Shown in pieces: positions 14,928-23,314 of a stretch of 64,000 nt of DNA (within the stretch, counting starts at the first letter, position 1; the number at the start of each line of letters is the position of its first letter). Location of the stretch: contig NZ_CP034245.1 in NCBI RefSeq assembly GCF_003931875.1, forward strand, positions 186,001 through 250,000, given 5' to 3'. This stretch comes from Microbacterium sp. 10M-3C3 (GTDB lineage: Bacteria > Actinomycetota > Actinomycetes > Actinomycetales > Microbacteriaceae). Under the pieces are notes generated by a model. It was not told the origin of the DNA, ran no database searches, and saw only the letters and a program-made list of their open reading frames with translations. Position numbers and translations under genes: made by a program.

Positions 14928-15692
14928 TCAGAGCTCGAGCTCGACCGCGGTCTCCAGCGCGGCCTCGATCGACCGCATCCAGCCGTCCTTGAGCGCCGCA
15001 TTCTTCTCGGAGTACAGCGACGCGCCGTCGACGAGGTTGCTCGAGCACGCGCAGATCATGCCCGCCCGCATGCCTCGCAGGCGCGCGACGACGTACATCG
15101 CCGACGCCTCCATCTCGACGTTGAGCACGCCCATGCCGCTCAGCTGCGCGATCCACGCGGGCGTCTCGGCGTAGAACGCGTCGTCGCTCGCGCTGATGCC
15201 GGTGTGCGCGCGGGTGCCGGATGCGGCGGCGAGGCGTTCCGCGTGCCGCGACAGCGCGAGCGTCAGGCCGAGATCGGGCACGGCGGGGAACCCCTTGGGT
15301 ACGTATGCGTCCGTCGTGCCGTCGTTGCGGAAGCTGCCCTCGCTGACGAGCAGGTCACCCGGCGCGATTCCCGGCTGCAGGCCGGCGGAGCTGCCGACGC
15401 GGATGACGCTCGTCACGCCGACGCGGTACAGCTCCTCGACGGCGATGGCGGTCGAGGGGCAGCCCATGCCGGTCGAGGTCGCGGTGATGTGGCGGCCCTT
15501 GTACCAGCCGGTCATCGTGCGGTGCTCGCGGTTGTGGGCGACCTCGCGCACATCGGTGAGGAACTCGGCGACGAACGGGACGCGGAACGGGTCGCCGGGC
15601 AGCAGTGCGACCGAGGAGACCTCTCCCGGCGCGATGCCGATGTGGTACTGCCGCTCGGTGAGGCCGACCTGGGACTTGTCGACGGTGGACAT
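14928..15692 (-). CDS. Nucleoside phosphorylase (uridine phosphorylase-like, NP-I family)
   Basis: A 254-residue enzyme with the length and layout of E. coli uridine phosphorylase. Visible are the phosphate-binding LLPGDPFRVPF, the segment STGMGCPSTAIAVEEL, the ribose/phosphate-binding RVGSSAGLQPGIAPGD and the family motif VLNVEMEASAMYVVA. It splits a nucleoside with phosphate into base plus ribose-1-phosphate in the cytosol. Sequence favours the Udp-like branch, yet its place between a Mo-hydroxylase and xdhC makes a purine nucleoside plausible. The ATG at 15692 is preceded by AAGGAGCA. The 192-nt gap upstream contains no gene I can support. Confidence 0.87.
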   Translation of the reverse strand: MSTVDKSQVGLTERQYHIGIAPGEVSSVALLPGDPFRVPFVAEFLTDVREVAHNREHRTMTGWYKGRHITATSTGMGCPSTAIAVEELYRVGVTSVIRVGSSAGLQPGIAPGDLLVSEGSFRNDGTTDAYVPKGFPAVPDLGLTLALSRHAERLAAASGTRAHTGISASDDAFYAETPAWIAQLSGMGVLNVEMEASAMYVVARLRGMRAGMICACSSNLVDGASLYSEKNAALKDGWMRSIEAALETAVELEL

Positions 15693-15884
15693 GGGGGTGC
15701 TCCTTCGGATGCTGTGACGAGAGGTGTCGCCGCAGTCCCCGCCCTGTACCGCTCACCGACTCGGGCGTCGGTCATGGTTGATAGGTCCGCAGTGCCGCCA
15801 CGCTACCCCGCACGTGTTTCGCGCGCGTCACGCGGCCGGGGCGCTGCGCGGGGTTCGCGAAGGGCCGCGCAGGCGCGGGACGGG

Positions 15885-16910
15885 TCAGCGCGCGACGGGC
15901 GCGCACGAGGGCGCGGCGGCGCGCGCGTGCACGGGGCCGGTGCGGGTGCGCAGCGGCTCGCCCGTGCCGCCGCGGCGCGCGGCGATCATCTCGGCGAGCA
16001 CCGACAACGCCGTCTCCTCGGGCGACGATCCGCCGAGGTCGAGGCCGAGCGGCGAGTGGATGCGGGCGATGTCGGCCTCCGCGAGCCCCGCCTCGGCGAG
16101 CAGCCGCGCGCGGTGGGCGACCGTCGAGCGCGCACCCATCGCGCCGACGAAGTCCGCGCCGGCGCGGAGGGCCGCCGCGAGCGCGGGAACGTCGACGCGC
16201 TCGTCGTGGCTCAGCACGCACACGGCCGTCCACGCGCCGCCGAGCAGGGCGGGCAGCGCGTCGGCCGGCACCCCGACGACGAGCCGATCGGCTGTCGGAA
16301 AGCGCTCGGGCGTGACGAGCCGCTCCCACACGTCCATCACGGTCACGGTGAAGCCGGCGGCGGATGCCACGCGCGCGAGCGCGATCGCGTGCTCGCCCGC
16401 GCCCGCCACGACGAGGTGCGGACGCGGCTCGCGCGTGACGACGAACGTCCGCGCGCCGTCGTGCTCCACGAACGGCCCCTCCTCGGCGAGCGCGTCCCCG
16501 GGGACGATCTCACCGGCGCGGTCGCCCTCGAGGACGATCCCGACGCGCACGGATCGATCGGCGGGCGCCTCGAGCGCGGCGACGGCCGCCGCATCCGCGG
16601 GGCCGATCCGGTGCACCACGACATCGACGCTGCCGCCGCACGCCAGCCCGGCGGCATGGGCGGCGTCATCGCTGAAGCCGAGGGTCGCCGTGACCGCACG
16701 CCCCGACGCGAGCACGCCCGTCGCGAGCAGCACGGCGTCGCCTTCGACGCAGCCGCCGGAGATCGAGCCGAGCACCGTGCCGTCGTCGAGCACGGCCATC
16801 GCGGCGCCCGGGCCGCGCGGAGCGCTGCGGGCGACGCGCGTGACGGTGACGACCGCGGCCGCCTGCCCGGCGCGCAGCGCGGGGAGGAGGGTGTCGGCCA
16901 GCTCGAGCAT
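15885..16910 (-). CDS. xdhC: XdhC/CoxI-family maturation factor
   Basis: A 341-residue protein of the XdhC/CoxI family, which binds molybdenum cofactor, helps its sulfuration and inserts it into xanthine dehydrogenase-type enzymes. The N-terminal XdhC/CoxI domain is seen in VTVTRVARSAPRGPGAAMAV and the conserved GSISGGCVEGD. The C-terminal Rossmann-like XdhC_C domain is seen in PHLVVAGAGEHAIALARVA and the typical ending DFVGAMGARST with LGLDLGGSSPEETALS. The ATG at 16910 stands 6 nt after a TACCGT box (16917-16922), indicating a leaderless message and excluding the much longer upstream open frame. It serves the fused hydroxylase at 10907-14827. Confidence 0.9.
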   Translation of the reverse strand: MLELADTLLPALRAGQAAAVVTVTRVARSAPRGPGAAMAVLDDGTVLGSISGGCVEGDAVLLATGVLASGRAVTATLGFSDDAAHAAGLACGGSVDVVVHRIGPADAAAVAALEAPADRSVRVGIVLEGDRAGEIVPGDALAEEGPFVEHDGARTFVVTREPRPHLVVAGAGEHAIALARVASAAGFTVTVMDVWERLVTPERFPTADRLVVGVPADALPALLGGAWTAVCVLSHDERVDVPALAAALRAGADFVGAMGARSTVAHRARLLAEAGLAEADIARIHSPLGLDLGGSSPEETALSVLAEMIAARRGGTGEPLRTRTGPVHARAAAPSCAPVAR

Positions 16911-16916
16911 CCCCAC

Positions 16917-16938
16917 ACGGTAACCCCGCGATGTTTCC
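16917..16938 (-). promoter_or_regulatory. xdhC promoter with GGAAACAT motif
   Basis: The -10-like TACCGT (16922 to 16917) lies 6 nt before the xdhC ATG. Directly upstream, the minus strand reads GGAAACATCGCGGGGTTA, which resembles GGAAACATCCGGGTAA upstream of the Mo-hydroxylase gene (14891 to 14876). This may be a shared regulatory site. Confidence 0.45.
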
Positions 16939-17044
16939 GGCGCGAGACGTGGACGGCCGCCTCCATCCCGGACGCGGGTGAGGCTCGTCGGCGCCGCGGG
17001 CGCGCGTCGCCGCCGCCCGTGGAGGAGTTCGGTACGCTGGCGCG

Positions 17045-17620
17045 ATGCCCGAGCCCGCCGCGCCCCGCGTGACGGGCGTCGTGCTGGCGGCGGGCGCGGG
17101 CACGCGCTACGGCGGCCCGAAGGCCCTCGCGGCGGACGCGGCCGGTGTGTCGTGGTTGCGTCGCGTGTGCGACGCGCTGCGCGACGGCGGATGCGGCGAG
17201 GCCGTCGTCGTCCTCGGCGCGGCCGCCGACCGCGCGCTGCCGCTCGTGCCGCCCGAGGCGCGGATCGCGATCGCGACCGATTGGGAGGCAGGGATGTCGC
17301 GCTCGGTCGATGCCGGGCTGGTGGCGGCGGCGGGGGCCGATGCGGTCGTCGTCGCACCCGTCGATGTACCGGGGCTGCCCGCGGCCGCGGTCGCGCGACT
17401 GATCGCGGCGGGCGGCGCCGAACCCCGGGCCGCGCTCGCGCGCGCGACGTACGACGGACGCCCCGGCCATCCCGCGTTGATCGGTGCCGACCACATCGCT
17501 GCGATCCGCGCCGAGCTGCGCGGCGATGTCGGCGCCGGCTCCGCCCTCGCGCGGCGCGGAGCCCGCACCATCGAGTGCGGCGACCTGTGGGACGGTCACG
17601 ACATCGACGAGCGACCCTGA
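17045..17620 (+). CDS. mocA: MocA-like molybdenum cofactor cytidylyltransferase / NTP transferase
   Basis: A 191-residue nucleotidyltransferase. The N-terminal signature GVVLAAGAGTRYGGPKAL binds CTP or GTP. DWEAGMSRSVDAGL, the metal-binding region VVVAPVDVPGLP and the late motif GRPGHPALIG match MocA/MobA-like enzymes that attach a nucleotide to molybdopterin. Its place beside xdhC and the Mo-hydroxylase supports maturation of that enzyme's cofactor, probably as molybdopterin cytosine dinucleotide. The ATG follows a TACGCT box (17033-17038) by exactly 6 nt, so the message is probably leaderless and divergent from xdhC. The downstream P-loop gene starts 3 nt after its stop. Confidence 0.85.
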   Translation: MPEPAAPRVTGVVLAAGAGTRYGGPKALAADAAGVSWLRRVCDALRDGGCGEAVVVLGAAADRALPLVPPEARIAIATDWEAGMSRSVDAGLVAAAGADAVVVAPVDVPGLPAAAVARLIAAGGAEPRAALARATYDGRPGHPALIGADHIAAIRAELRGDVGAGSALARRGARTIECGDLWDGHDIDERP

Positions 17621-17622
17621 TC

Positions 17623-18141
17623 GTGGCTGAGCCCGTTCTCGTCGTGTTCGCGGGCCTGCCCGGAACGGGCAAGTCGACGATCGCCCACGAGGTGGGCCGG
17701 ATGCTGGCCGCTCCGGTGCTCTCGGTCGACCGGATCGAGGCGGCGATGCATCGCGCCGGCGTCGACCGCGCGCAGCCGAGCGGTCTCGCCGCGTACGTCG
17801 TCGCAGACGCCCTCGCGCGCGAGCACGCCCGCACCGGCCTGAGCGCGATCATCGACGCGGTCAACGACGCCGAGGAGGCGCGCGAGCAGTGGCGCCGGCT
17901 CGGCCGCGACGAGCGCGTCGACCTCGTCTTCGTCGAGGTGGTGCTCACCGACGAAAGCGTGCACCGCGCACGGCTCGAGGGCCGTCAGCGCGATCTCGGA
18001 GACTTCCCCGAGCCGTCGTGGTCGTCGGTCGTGGCGCGGCGTGCCGGCTTCGAGGGGTGGACCGACGCACGGCTCCAGCTGGACGCGACCCGGCCGGCAG
18101 CCGAGAACGCCCGAACCGTGGTCGCCCGCTTGGGCCGGTGA
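17623..18141 (+). CDS. P-loop AAA-type ATPase / small-molecule kinase-like protein
   Basis: A 172-residue P-loop protein. The Walker A motif FAGLPGTGKST lies at residues 9-19, and LSVDRIEAAMHR resembles the lid/DxD region of gluconate- and chloramphenicol-kinase-like proteins, including the AAA_33 group. SAIIDAVND is a likely Walker B-type strand. Length and motif set fit a stand-alone kinase, but the substrate is unknown. The GTG start lies 3 nt after the mocA stop, so the two are co-transcribed. A link to cofactor or nucleoside phosphorylation is an inference from position only. Confidence 0.75.
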   Translation: MAEPVLVVFAGLPGTGKSTIAHEVGRMLAAPVLSVDRIEAAMHRAGVDRAQPSGLAAYVVADALAREHARTGLSAIIDAVNDAEEAREQWRRLGRDERVDLVFVEVVLTDESVHRARLEGRQRDLGDFPEPSWSSVVARRAGFEGWTDARLQLDATRPAAENARTVVARLGR

Positions 18142-18190
18142 CAGCCCGGCTCGCACCGGACGTTCATTCTCGGCCGGTAGCGTGCGTGCG

Positions 18191-18973
18191 ATGGGCAGGC
18201 GACGGGTGCGCACGCGCGGGGGCACGTGGTGGCCGCTCGTGTTCGTCGCCGCGGTGCTGGCCGTGATCGCGACGCTCATCGTCGTGTCGGTGCAGCTCGC
18301 AGCGGCGCGTGAGTCCGTCGTGCGCGCGTTCGAGGAGCCGCTGGATCCCGTCGCCGCCCCGGATGCTGCGGCCGCCCCCGCGAGCGCCTCCGGCGTGGCC
18401 GCCGCATCCGGCGTCGTCGCCGATCCCGCGTGGGTGCAGCGCACCGCCGCGGTCACCGGCATCCCCGCGCGGGCCCTGAGCGCGTACGCCACGGCGGCGC
18501 TCGTCGTGGCGGCGGAGGACCCGGCGTGCGGTCTCGCGTGGAACACGCTCGCCGGCATCGGCGCGATCGAGTCGGGGCACGGCTCGCACGCCGGCGCGGT
18601 GCTGCGCGACGACGGGTATCCCGACCCGGCGATCCGCGGCATCCCGCTCGACGGGACGGCCTCGGCCGTCATCCGCGACACCGACGGCGGCGCGTGGGAC
18701 GGCGACACCGAGTGGGATCGCGCGGTGGGCCCGATGCAGTTCATCCCGACGACGTGGGAGCAGTGGGGCGCGGATGCGAACGGCGACGGCCGCGCGGATC
18801 CGAACCAGATCGACGACGCCGCGCTCGCGGCCGGGCGCTACCTGTGCGCGGGCGGCGAGATGGCGAGCGTCGACGGCTGGCGCCGCGCGATCCTCTCGTA
18901 CAACAACCTTCAGGCGTACGTCGACGACGTCGCGGCGACCGCCGACCGGTATGCCGACCTCGCCGGCCGCTGA
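18191..18973 (+). CDS. Secreted lytic murein transglycosylase (SLT-type)
   Basis: A 260-residue cell-wall enzyme. It has a basic N-terminus, one transmembrane or signal segment (about residues 15-37) and an Ala/Pro-rich spacer. The transglycosylase domain follows: NTLAGIGAIESGHGSH carries the catalytic Glu127, and RAVGPMQFIPTTWEQWGADANGDG is the classic MltB/SLT motif with a D-rich loop. It would cleave the glycan strand of peptidoglycan outside the membrane. No cleavage motif is obvious after the hydrophobic segment, so it may remain membrane-anchored. The ATG follows a TAGCGT box (18178-18183) by 7 nt. A family C palindrome lies directly downstream. Confidence 0.87.
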   Translation: MGRRRVRTRGGTWWPLVFVAAVLAVIATLIVVSVQLAAARESVVRAFEEPLDPVAAPDAAAAPASASGVAAASGVVADPAWVQRTAAVTGIPARALSAYATAALVVAAEDPACGLAWNTLAGIGAIESGHGSHAGAVLRDDGYPDPAIRGIPLDGTASAVIRDTDGGAWDGDTEWDRAVGPMQFIPTTWEQWGADANGDGRADPNQIDDAALAAGRYLCAGGEMASVDGWRRAILSYNNLQAYVDDVAATADRYADLAGR

Positions 18974-18988
18974 TCTGCCGCTGCGCGT

Positions 18989-19063
18989 GCGCAGAATTCA
19001 GGAAGAATCGCCGTTGTGACACCGCCGCGGGGTCCCGAGGCCGGATTCTCCTGAGTTCTGCGC
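18989..19063. repeat. Intergenic palindromic element, family C copy 1
   Basis: The arms GCGCAGAATTCAGGA (18989-19003) and TCCTGAGTTCTGCGC (19049-19063) match at 14 of 15 positions, with smaller inner arms AGAATC / GATTCT. It lies between convergent genes, where it can act as a bidirectional terminator-like hairpin. A second copy is at 34542-34617. Confidence 0.8.
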
Positions 19064-19070
19064 GCTGACC

Positions 19071-19142
19071 CGCACCCGGCGGCTCCGCGCCGCCCGCGTC
19101 CGGCGGCTCCGCGCCGCCCGCACCCGGCGGCTGCGCGCCGGG
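19071..19142 (+). repeat. Three tandem 24-bp repeats
   Basis: Three direct units of 24 bp start at 19071, 19095 and 19119, each containing CCGGCGGCTSCGCGCCG. The units differ at a few positions. They lie between the family C palindrome and the 3' end of the 2-hydroxyacid dehydrogenase gene. No function is evident. Confidence 0.7.
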
Positions 19143-19159
19143 CGCGTCCACCCCTGCGC

Positions 19160-20080
19160 TCAGCCCCCGAGGACGACGTTGAGAGGCTCCTCGCCGGCCG
19201 CGAGACGCTCGATCTGCGTGCGGACGAGCTTCGCGATCCGCGCGCGCATCGCGCTCGTGGCGCCGCCGACGTGCGGTGCGATGAGCACGCCGTCGAGCGT
19301 CCACAGCGGGTGGTCGGCGGGCAGCGGCTCCGGATCGGTCACGTCGAGCGCGGCGCGGAGGCGACCGCGGCGGACGTGCTGAACGAGCGCGTCGGTGTCG
19401 ATGAGCGTGCCGCGGCCGACGTTGACCACGAGTGCCCCGTCCGGGAGGGCCGCGAGCATCGCGTCGTCGATGAGTCCCGCGGTCGCGTCGCCGCCGGGCA
19501 GCGCTGCGATCAGCACATCGGTCTCGGCGAGCACCGCGGGGAGGTCGTCGAGCGCCGCGACGTCGACGCCGTCCTCGGTGCGCGCGTGCGTCGCGACGGC
19601 GCGCAGGTGCACCTCGAAGCCGGCGAGACGGGCCGCGATCGCCTTGCCGACGCCGCCGTAGCCGAGGAGCGTCACGCGCTGGTCGGCGAGGCTGTCGGCG
19701 AAGATCGGCGCCCACCGCCTCTCCTCCTGCGCGCGCACGAAGCTCGGGATGCCGCGCTGCGCAGCCAGGGCGAGGCCGACGGCCAGCTCGGCGGTCGACG
19801 TCTCGTGCACCGACGTCGCGTTGGCGAACCGCTGGCCCGCGGGCAGCTCGTCGGCGACCCCCTCATAGCCGATCGACTGGCTCTGGATGAGGCCGACGGG
19901 GATGCCCTCGAGGGCGGAGAGCACCTTCGCCAGGCCCATGTACGGCGGCACGACGAGGTCGAAGCGGTCGCGCGGCGCGGGGGAGGCGAGGTCCCACACG
20001 ACGAGGTCGACGCCGTCGGGGAGCGGTCGGATGTCTGCGGCGAGCTGATCGGTCGGAACCGACACGACGAGGGGGGTCAC
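19160..20080 (-). CDS. D-isomer specific 2-hydroxyacid dehydrogenase
   Basis: A 306-residue NAD(P)-dependent dehydrogenase that interconverts a 2-oxo acid and a D-2-hydroxy acid. The Rossmann motif is TLLGYGGVGKAIAARL. The family signatures ALPGGDATAGLIDDAML, LVNVGRGTLIDTDALV (substrate Arg) and IAPHVGGAT (catalytic His) are in the right order. Glyoxylate/hydroxypyruvate or phosphoglycerate-type substrates are possible. GTG 20080 follows a TAGCGT box (20087-20092) by 6 nt, so it is a leaderless single gene, divergent from the DUF1761 gene. Confidence 0.88.
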   Translation of the reverse strand: MTPLVVSVPTDQLAADIRPLPDGVDLVVWDLASPAPRDRFDLVVPPYMGLAKVLSALEGIPVGLIQSQSIGYEGVADELPAGQRFANATSVHETSTAELAVGLALAAQRGIPSFVRAQEERRWAPIFADSLADQRVTLLGYGGVGKAIAARLAGFEVHLRAVATHARTEDGVDVAALDDLPAVLAETDVLIAALPGGDATAGLIDDAMLAALPDGALVVNVGRGTLIDTDALVQHVRRGRLRAALDVTDPEPLPADHPLWTLDGVLIAPHVGGATSAMRARIAKLVRTQIERLAAGEEPLNVVLGG

Positions 20081-20168
20081 CGTTCCACGCTAGCGGCGTG
20101 CCGCGGCGGTGAGGGCCGCAGGCCCGGTGCCCGCGCTACGCTCGCCGCATCCGGGGGAGGGAGAGACC

Positions 20169-20600
20169 GTGGTACCCGAGATCAATTACTGGGCCGTGCT
20201 GCTGGCGACCGTGTCGACGATGGTGATCGGCTCGATCTGGTACGCGCCGCCGGTCTTCGGCAACCGCTGGATGCGGCTGGCGAAGATCGAGGCGAGCGGG
20301 TCGGCGGCGACCGCCATCGGGCCGATCATCGTGACCGTGATCGTGAGCTTCGTGACGGCGTGGGTGCTCGCCGGCGCGACGGCGATCGCGTGGCACTTCT
20401 ACGGCGGCGGCTACGTCGGCAACGCGGTCGTGACCGGCCTCGTGCTGTGGGCGGGCTTCACCGCGGCGCGCTTCATCACGCACGACGCGTTCGAGGGGCG
20501 CCCGGTGGGCCTCACCGTCCTGAACGTTGCGCACGAGCTCGTCACGGTGCTCGTGATGGCGCTCATCATCGGCATCTGGCCGCCGGCCGGCACCGTCTGA
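20169..20600 (+). CDS. DUF1761 family membrane protein
   Basis: A 143-residue protein with four predicted membrane segments. It shows the DUF1761 pattern: an N-terminal INYWAVLLATVSTMVIGSIWY, then FGNRWMRLAKI, a glycine-rich middle and ARFITHDAFEGR before the last helix. The family has no established function. I chose GTG 20169 because GGGGGAGGGAGAG is a strong ribosome-binding site just upstream; the open frame extends further 5' but that part does not look like protein. The gene is followed by the family F palindrome. Confidence 0.75.
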   Translation: MVPEINYWAVLLATVSTMVIGSIWYAPPVFGNRWMRLAKIEASGSAATAIGPIIVTVIVSFVTAWVLAGATAIAWHFYGGGYVGNAVVTGLVLWAGFTAARFITHDAFEGRPVGLTVLNVAHELVTVLVMALIIGIWPPAGTV

Positions 20601-20604
20601 TCGC

Positions 20605-20683
20605 CGTCGAAAGACTGCTCCATCGGTCGACACGCCGAGGGTCGATCGGCTCGGCCCGGCGTGTCCGGCCGCCGGACAGTCTT
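20605..20683. repeat. Intergenic palindromic element, family F copy 1
   Basis: The terminal arms CGAAAGACTG (20605-20614) and CAGTCTTTCG (20674-20683) are perfect. Inner arms around GGTCGACACGCCGAG and CTCGG..CGGCGTGTCCGGC extend the fold. The 79-bp element lies between the convergent DUF1761 and purQ genes. A related 80-bp copy is inside the helicase coding region at 53377-53456. Confidence 0.78.
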
Positions 20684-20741
20684 TCGGGCGGGGGCGACGT
20701 GGCGCCCGGCCGCGAGCCGCCGAACGACGGATGCGGCGGCG

Positions 20742-21449
20742 TCAGGCCGCGGCGCCGACGACGGCCGCGATCGCCGAGGAGAAGAATCCGAGCCCGTCGA
20801 CGCCCGAGCGCATCGCCGCGGGCGTGCCGGGGCCGAAGCCCGGCTCGACGGCGTGCTCGGGGTGCGGCATGAGTCCCACGACATTGCCGCGCTCGTTCGT
20901 GAGGCCGGCGATGTCGTCGAGCGAGCCGTTGGGGTTGACGCCCAGATAGCGGAAGGCGACGAGACCCTCGCCCTCGACGCGCTTGAGCGTCTCGGCGTCG
21001 GCGATGTAGCCGCCGTCGGCGTTCTTCAGCGGGATCACGATCTCGTCGCCCTCGGCGAACTCGCTCGTCCACGCGGTCGACGCGTTCTCGACCCGCAGCC
21101 GCTGGTCGCGGCGGATGAACTGCTGGTTGGCGTTGCGGATGAGTCCGCCCGGGAGCAGGTGCGCCTCGACGAGCATCTGGAAGCCGTTGCAGATGCCGAG
21201 GATCGGCATGCCGCGGCCCGCCGCATCCTTGACCTCGGCCATGATCGGCGCGAGGGCGGCGATGGCGCCGGCGCGGAGGTAGTCGCCGTAGCTGAAGCCC
21301 CCCGGCAGCACGAGCGCGTCGACGCCCTGGAGGTCGTGGTCGCCGTGCCACAGCGCGACCGGCTCGGCACCGGCGAGGGCGATCGCGCGCTGCGCGTCGC
21401 GGTCGTCGAGCGAGCCGGGGAAGGTGATGACCCCGATGCGGACGGTCAC
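20742..21449 (-). CDS. purQ: Phosphoribosylformylglycinamidine synthase, glutaminase subunit
   Basis: A 235-residue class I glutamine amidotransferase that supplies ammonia to PurL for FGAR to FGAM conversion in purine synthesis. Visible are [23 protein letters not shown], the nucleophile elbow GICNGFQML with the catalytic Cys, and the His-Glu part of the triad in [11 protein letters not shown]. The length is typical. GTG 21449 overlaps the stop of purS by 4 bp, so both subunits are made from one message. purL, the catalytic partner, is not adjacent and not in the window. Confidence 0.95.
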   Translation of the reverse strand: MTVRIGVITFPGSLDDRDAQRAIALAGAEPVALWHGDHDLQGVDALVLPGGFSYGDYLRAGAIAALAPIMAEVKDAAGRGMPILGICNGFQMLVEAHLLPGGLIRNANQQFIRRDQRLRVENASTAWTSEFAEGDEIVIPLKNADGGYIADAETLKRVEGEGLVAFRYLGVNPNGSLDDIAGLTNERGNVVGLMPHPEHAVEPGFGPGTPAAMRSGVDGLGFFSSAIAAVVGAAA

Positions 21450-21694
21450 TCCACCACCTCGATGCCCACGACGTCCTCGATGACGGAGTTCGAGAGGATC
21501 TCGTCGGCGATCTGACGGGCCTTGGCGAGCACGTCTTCGTCGACGGCGCCGTCGACGGTCAGCTCGAAGCGCTTGCCGATCCGCACCCCGCTGAACTGCT
21601 CGACGCCCAGGCGCGCGAGGGCTCCCGAGACCGCCTTGCCCTGGGGGTCCAGGAGTTCGGCTTTGGGCATGACGTCGACGACGATGGTGGGCAT
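21446..21694 (-). CDS. purS: Phosphoribosylformylglycinamidine synthase subunit PurS
   Basis: An 82-residue protein of normal PurS length, with the typical start [21 protein letters not shown] and the segment [10 protein letters not shown]. PurS bridges PurQ and PurL and helps pass ammonia between them. The ATG at 21694 has GGAG about 9 nt upstream. A TAGGAT box on the minus strand near 21733-21738 could give a leader of about 30 nt. It is translationally coupled to purQ and divergent from the sugar-transport operon. Confidence 0.93.
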   Translation of the reverse strand: MPTIVVDVMPKAELLDPQGKAVSGALARLGVEQFSGVRIGKRFELTVDGAVDEDVLAKARQIADEILSNSVIEDVVGIEVVE

Positions 21695-21827
21695 TCGAGC
21701 TCCAGGAGTCGCGGGGAAGCAGGCGCCTCCATCCTACGGCGACCGGCTCCGCCGCATCCGCCCGTCGCCGGATCGGCTGCGTCCGCCCGCCGTCCCGACC
21801 ACCCTCGATCTGCGCCGACGGATTCAT

Positions 21828-21905
21828 GGGAGCGCTCCCTTGACACCCGTGGGAGCGCTCCCGTACTGTGAGGCGCGATCGGTGGAAGCGCTCCCACGAG
21901 AGCGC
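21828..21905 (+). promoter_or_regulatory. LacI-controlled promoter with three operators
   Basis: GGGAGCGCTCCC occurs as a perfect palindrome at about 21828-21839 and 21851-21862. A third site, TGGAAGCGCTCCCA, is at about 21883-21896, followed by a half site AGAGCGCT. TTGACA (about 21840-21845) and TACTGT (about 21864-21869) form a -35/-10 pair with an 18-bp spacer that contains the middle operator. This is the expected layout for repression by the LacI protein encoded at 26879-27895. Confidence 0.85.
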
Positions 21906-21944
21906 TGACACCGACTCAGCACACCCAGCACAAAGGAGTGATCC

Positions 21945-23249
21945 GTGTCATCACGCATTCTGCGTCGCGCCGCCGTGACGGCGGTCGCGGTGTCCACCAC
22001 AGCTCTCGTCCTCGCCGGATGCTCCGGCGGCGGGTCGACCGGAGGCGACGCCGGCGGCGACGTGACCCTGACGGTCACGACGTTCGGCACCTTCGGGTAC
22101 GACGACCTGTACGCCGAGTACGAGAAGCTCAACCCCGGCGTCACGATCGAGGCGACCAACATCGACACCGGCGGCAACGCCCGCACCGACGCCTTCACGA
22201 AGATCGCCGCCGGCTCGGGCCTGTCCGACGTCGTCGCGATCGAGGAGGGCTGGCTCGGCGCGATCATGGAGGTGTCCGACCAGTTCGCCGACCTCCGCGA
22301 CTACGGCATCGAGGACCGCAAGTCCGACTGGGTCGACTGGAAGTACGCGCAGGCGACCGACCCCTCCGGCCGTGTCATCGGCTACGGCACCGACATCGGC
22401 CCCGAGGGCATCTGCTACAACGCGCCGGCCTTCGCCGCCGCGGGCCTCCCCACCGACCGCGACGAGGTCGCGAGCCTGCTCTCGGGCGACTGGGACACCT
22501 ACTTCGAGGTCGGCCGTCAGTACCACGAGGCCACCGGCAAGGCGTGGTACGACCACTCCGGCTTCGTGTGGAACGCCATGGTCAACCAGCTCCCCGAGGG
22601 CTACTACACCCAGGACGGCGAGCTGAACGTCGAGGGCAACGCCGAGCTCAAGGAGCGCTTCGAGCAGCTCGGCGCCGCCACCGAGGAGGGCCTGTCGGCC
22701 GCGCAGACCGCGTGGGACTGGAACGGCGGCAAGTCGTTCGTCGACGGCACCTTCGCCACCTTCGTGTGCCCCGGCTGGATGCTCGGCGTCGTGCAGGGCC
22801 AGGTCGAGGCCGGCGGCGGCGACGCCACCACCGGCTGGGACTTCGCGCCGGTCTTCCCCGGCGGTGCGGCCAACTGGGGCGGCGCGTTCCTCTCGGTGCC
22901 CGAGACCTCGCAGCACAAGAAGGAGGCCGCGGCCCTCGCCGACTGGCTGACCCAGCCCGAGCAGCAGGTGAAGCAGTCCGCCGCCGCGGGCAACTTCCCC
23001 AGCACGCTCAAGGCGCAGGAGTCGCTCGCCGCCGACGCGACCCCGAACGAGTTCTTCAACGGCGCACCGACGGGCGCGATCCTCGCGAAGCAGGCCGAGG
23101 GCGTCGTCGCGCAGTTCAAGGGCCCGGATGACTCCGTCATCCAGGAGAACGTCTTCGGCCCGGCGCTCACGTCCCTCGACGCGGGCGAGGTCGACACGCA
23201 GGGCGCGTGGGACAAGGCCCTGTCGCTGCTGAACGAGCTCGTCGGCTGA
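21945..23249 (+). CDS. Sugar ABC transporter substrate-binding lipoprotein
   Basis: A 434-residue extracellular solute-binding protein (family 1). The N-terminus is a lipoprotein signal: basic SRILRR, a hydrophobic stretch and the lipobox LVLAGC, then a Gly/Ser-rich linker. The mature part shows [27 protein letters not shown] and FCYN-like sugar-site features ([12 protein letters not shown]), and ends with [18 protein letters not shown]. It delivers an oligosaccharide or glucoside to the two permeases downstream. The start is GTG with AAAGGAG about 8 nt upstream. No ATP-binding subunit is present, so a shared MsiK-type ATPase elsewhere is likely. Expression is under the triple LacI operator. 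Confidence 0.9.
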   Translation: MSSRILRRAAVTAVAVSTTALVLAGCSGGGSTGGDAGGDVTLTVTTFGTFGYDDLYAEYEKLNPGVTIEATNIDTGGNARTDAFTKIAAGSGLSDVVAIEEGWLGAIMEVSDQFADLRDYGIEDRKSDWVDWKYAQATDPSGRVIGYGTDIGPEGICYNAPAFAAAGLPTDRDEVASLLSGDWDTYFEVGRQYHEATGKAWYDHSGFVWNAMVNQLPEGYYTQDGELNVEGNAELKERFEQLGAATEEGLSAAQTAWDWNGGKSFVDGTFATFVCPGWMLGVVQGQVEAGGGDATTGWDFAPVFPGGAANWGGAFLSVPETSQHKKEAAALADWLTQPEQQVKQSAAAGNFPSTLKAQESLAADATPNEFFNGAPTGAILAKQAEGVVAQFKGPDDSVIQENVFGPALTSLDAGEVDTQGAWDKALSLLNELVG

Positions 23250-23314
23250 CGCGCACCGATGCGGGGTCCCCGGTCGCACCCGGGGACCCCGCATCCCGCT
23301 CCGAGAGGACTCCC

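Noticed and set aside
19071..19142. CRISPR array or other regularly spaced repeats
   Set aside because: There are only three contiguous 24-bp units without spacers. No array with unique spacers is seen anywhere in the window.
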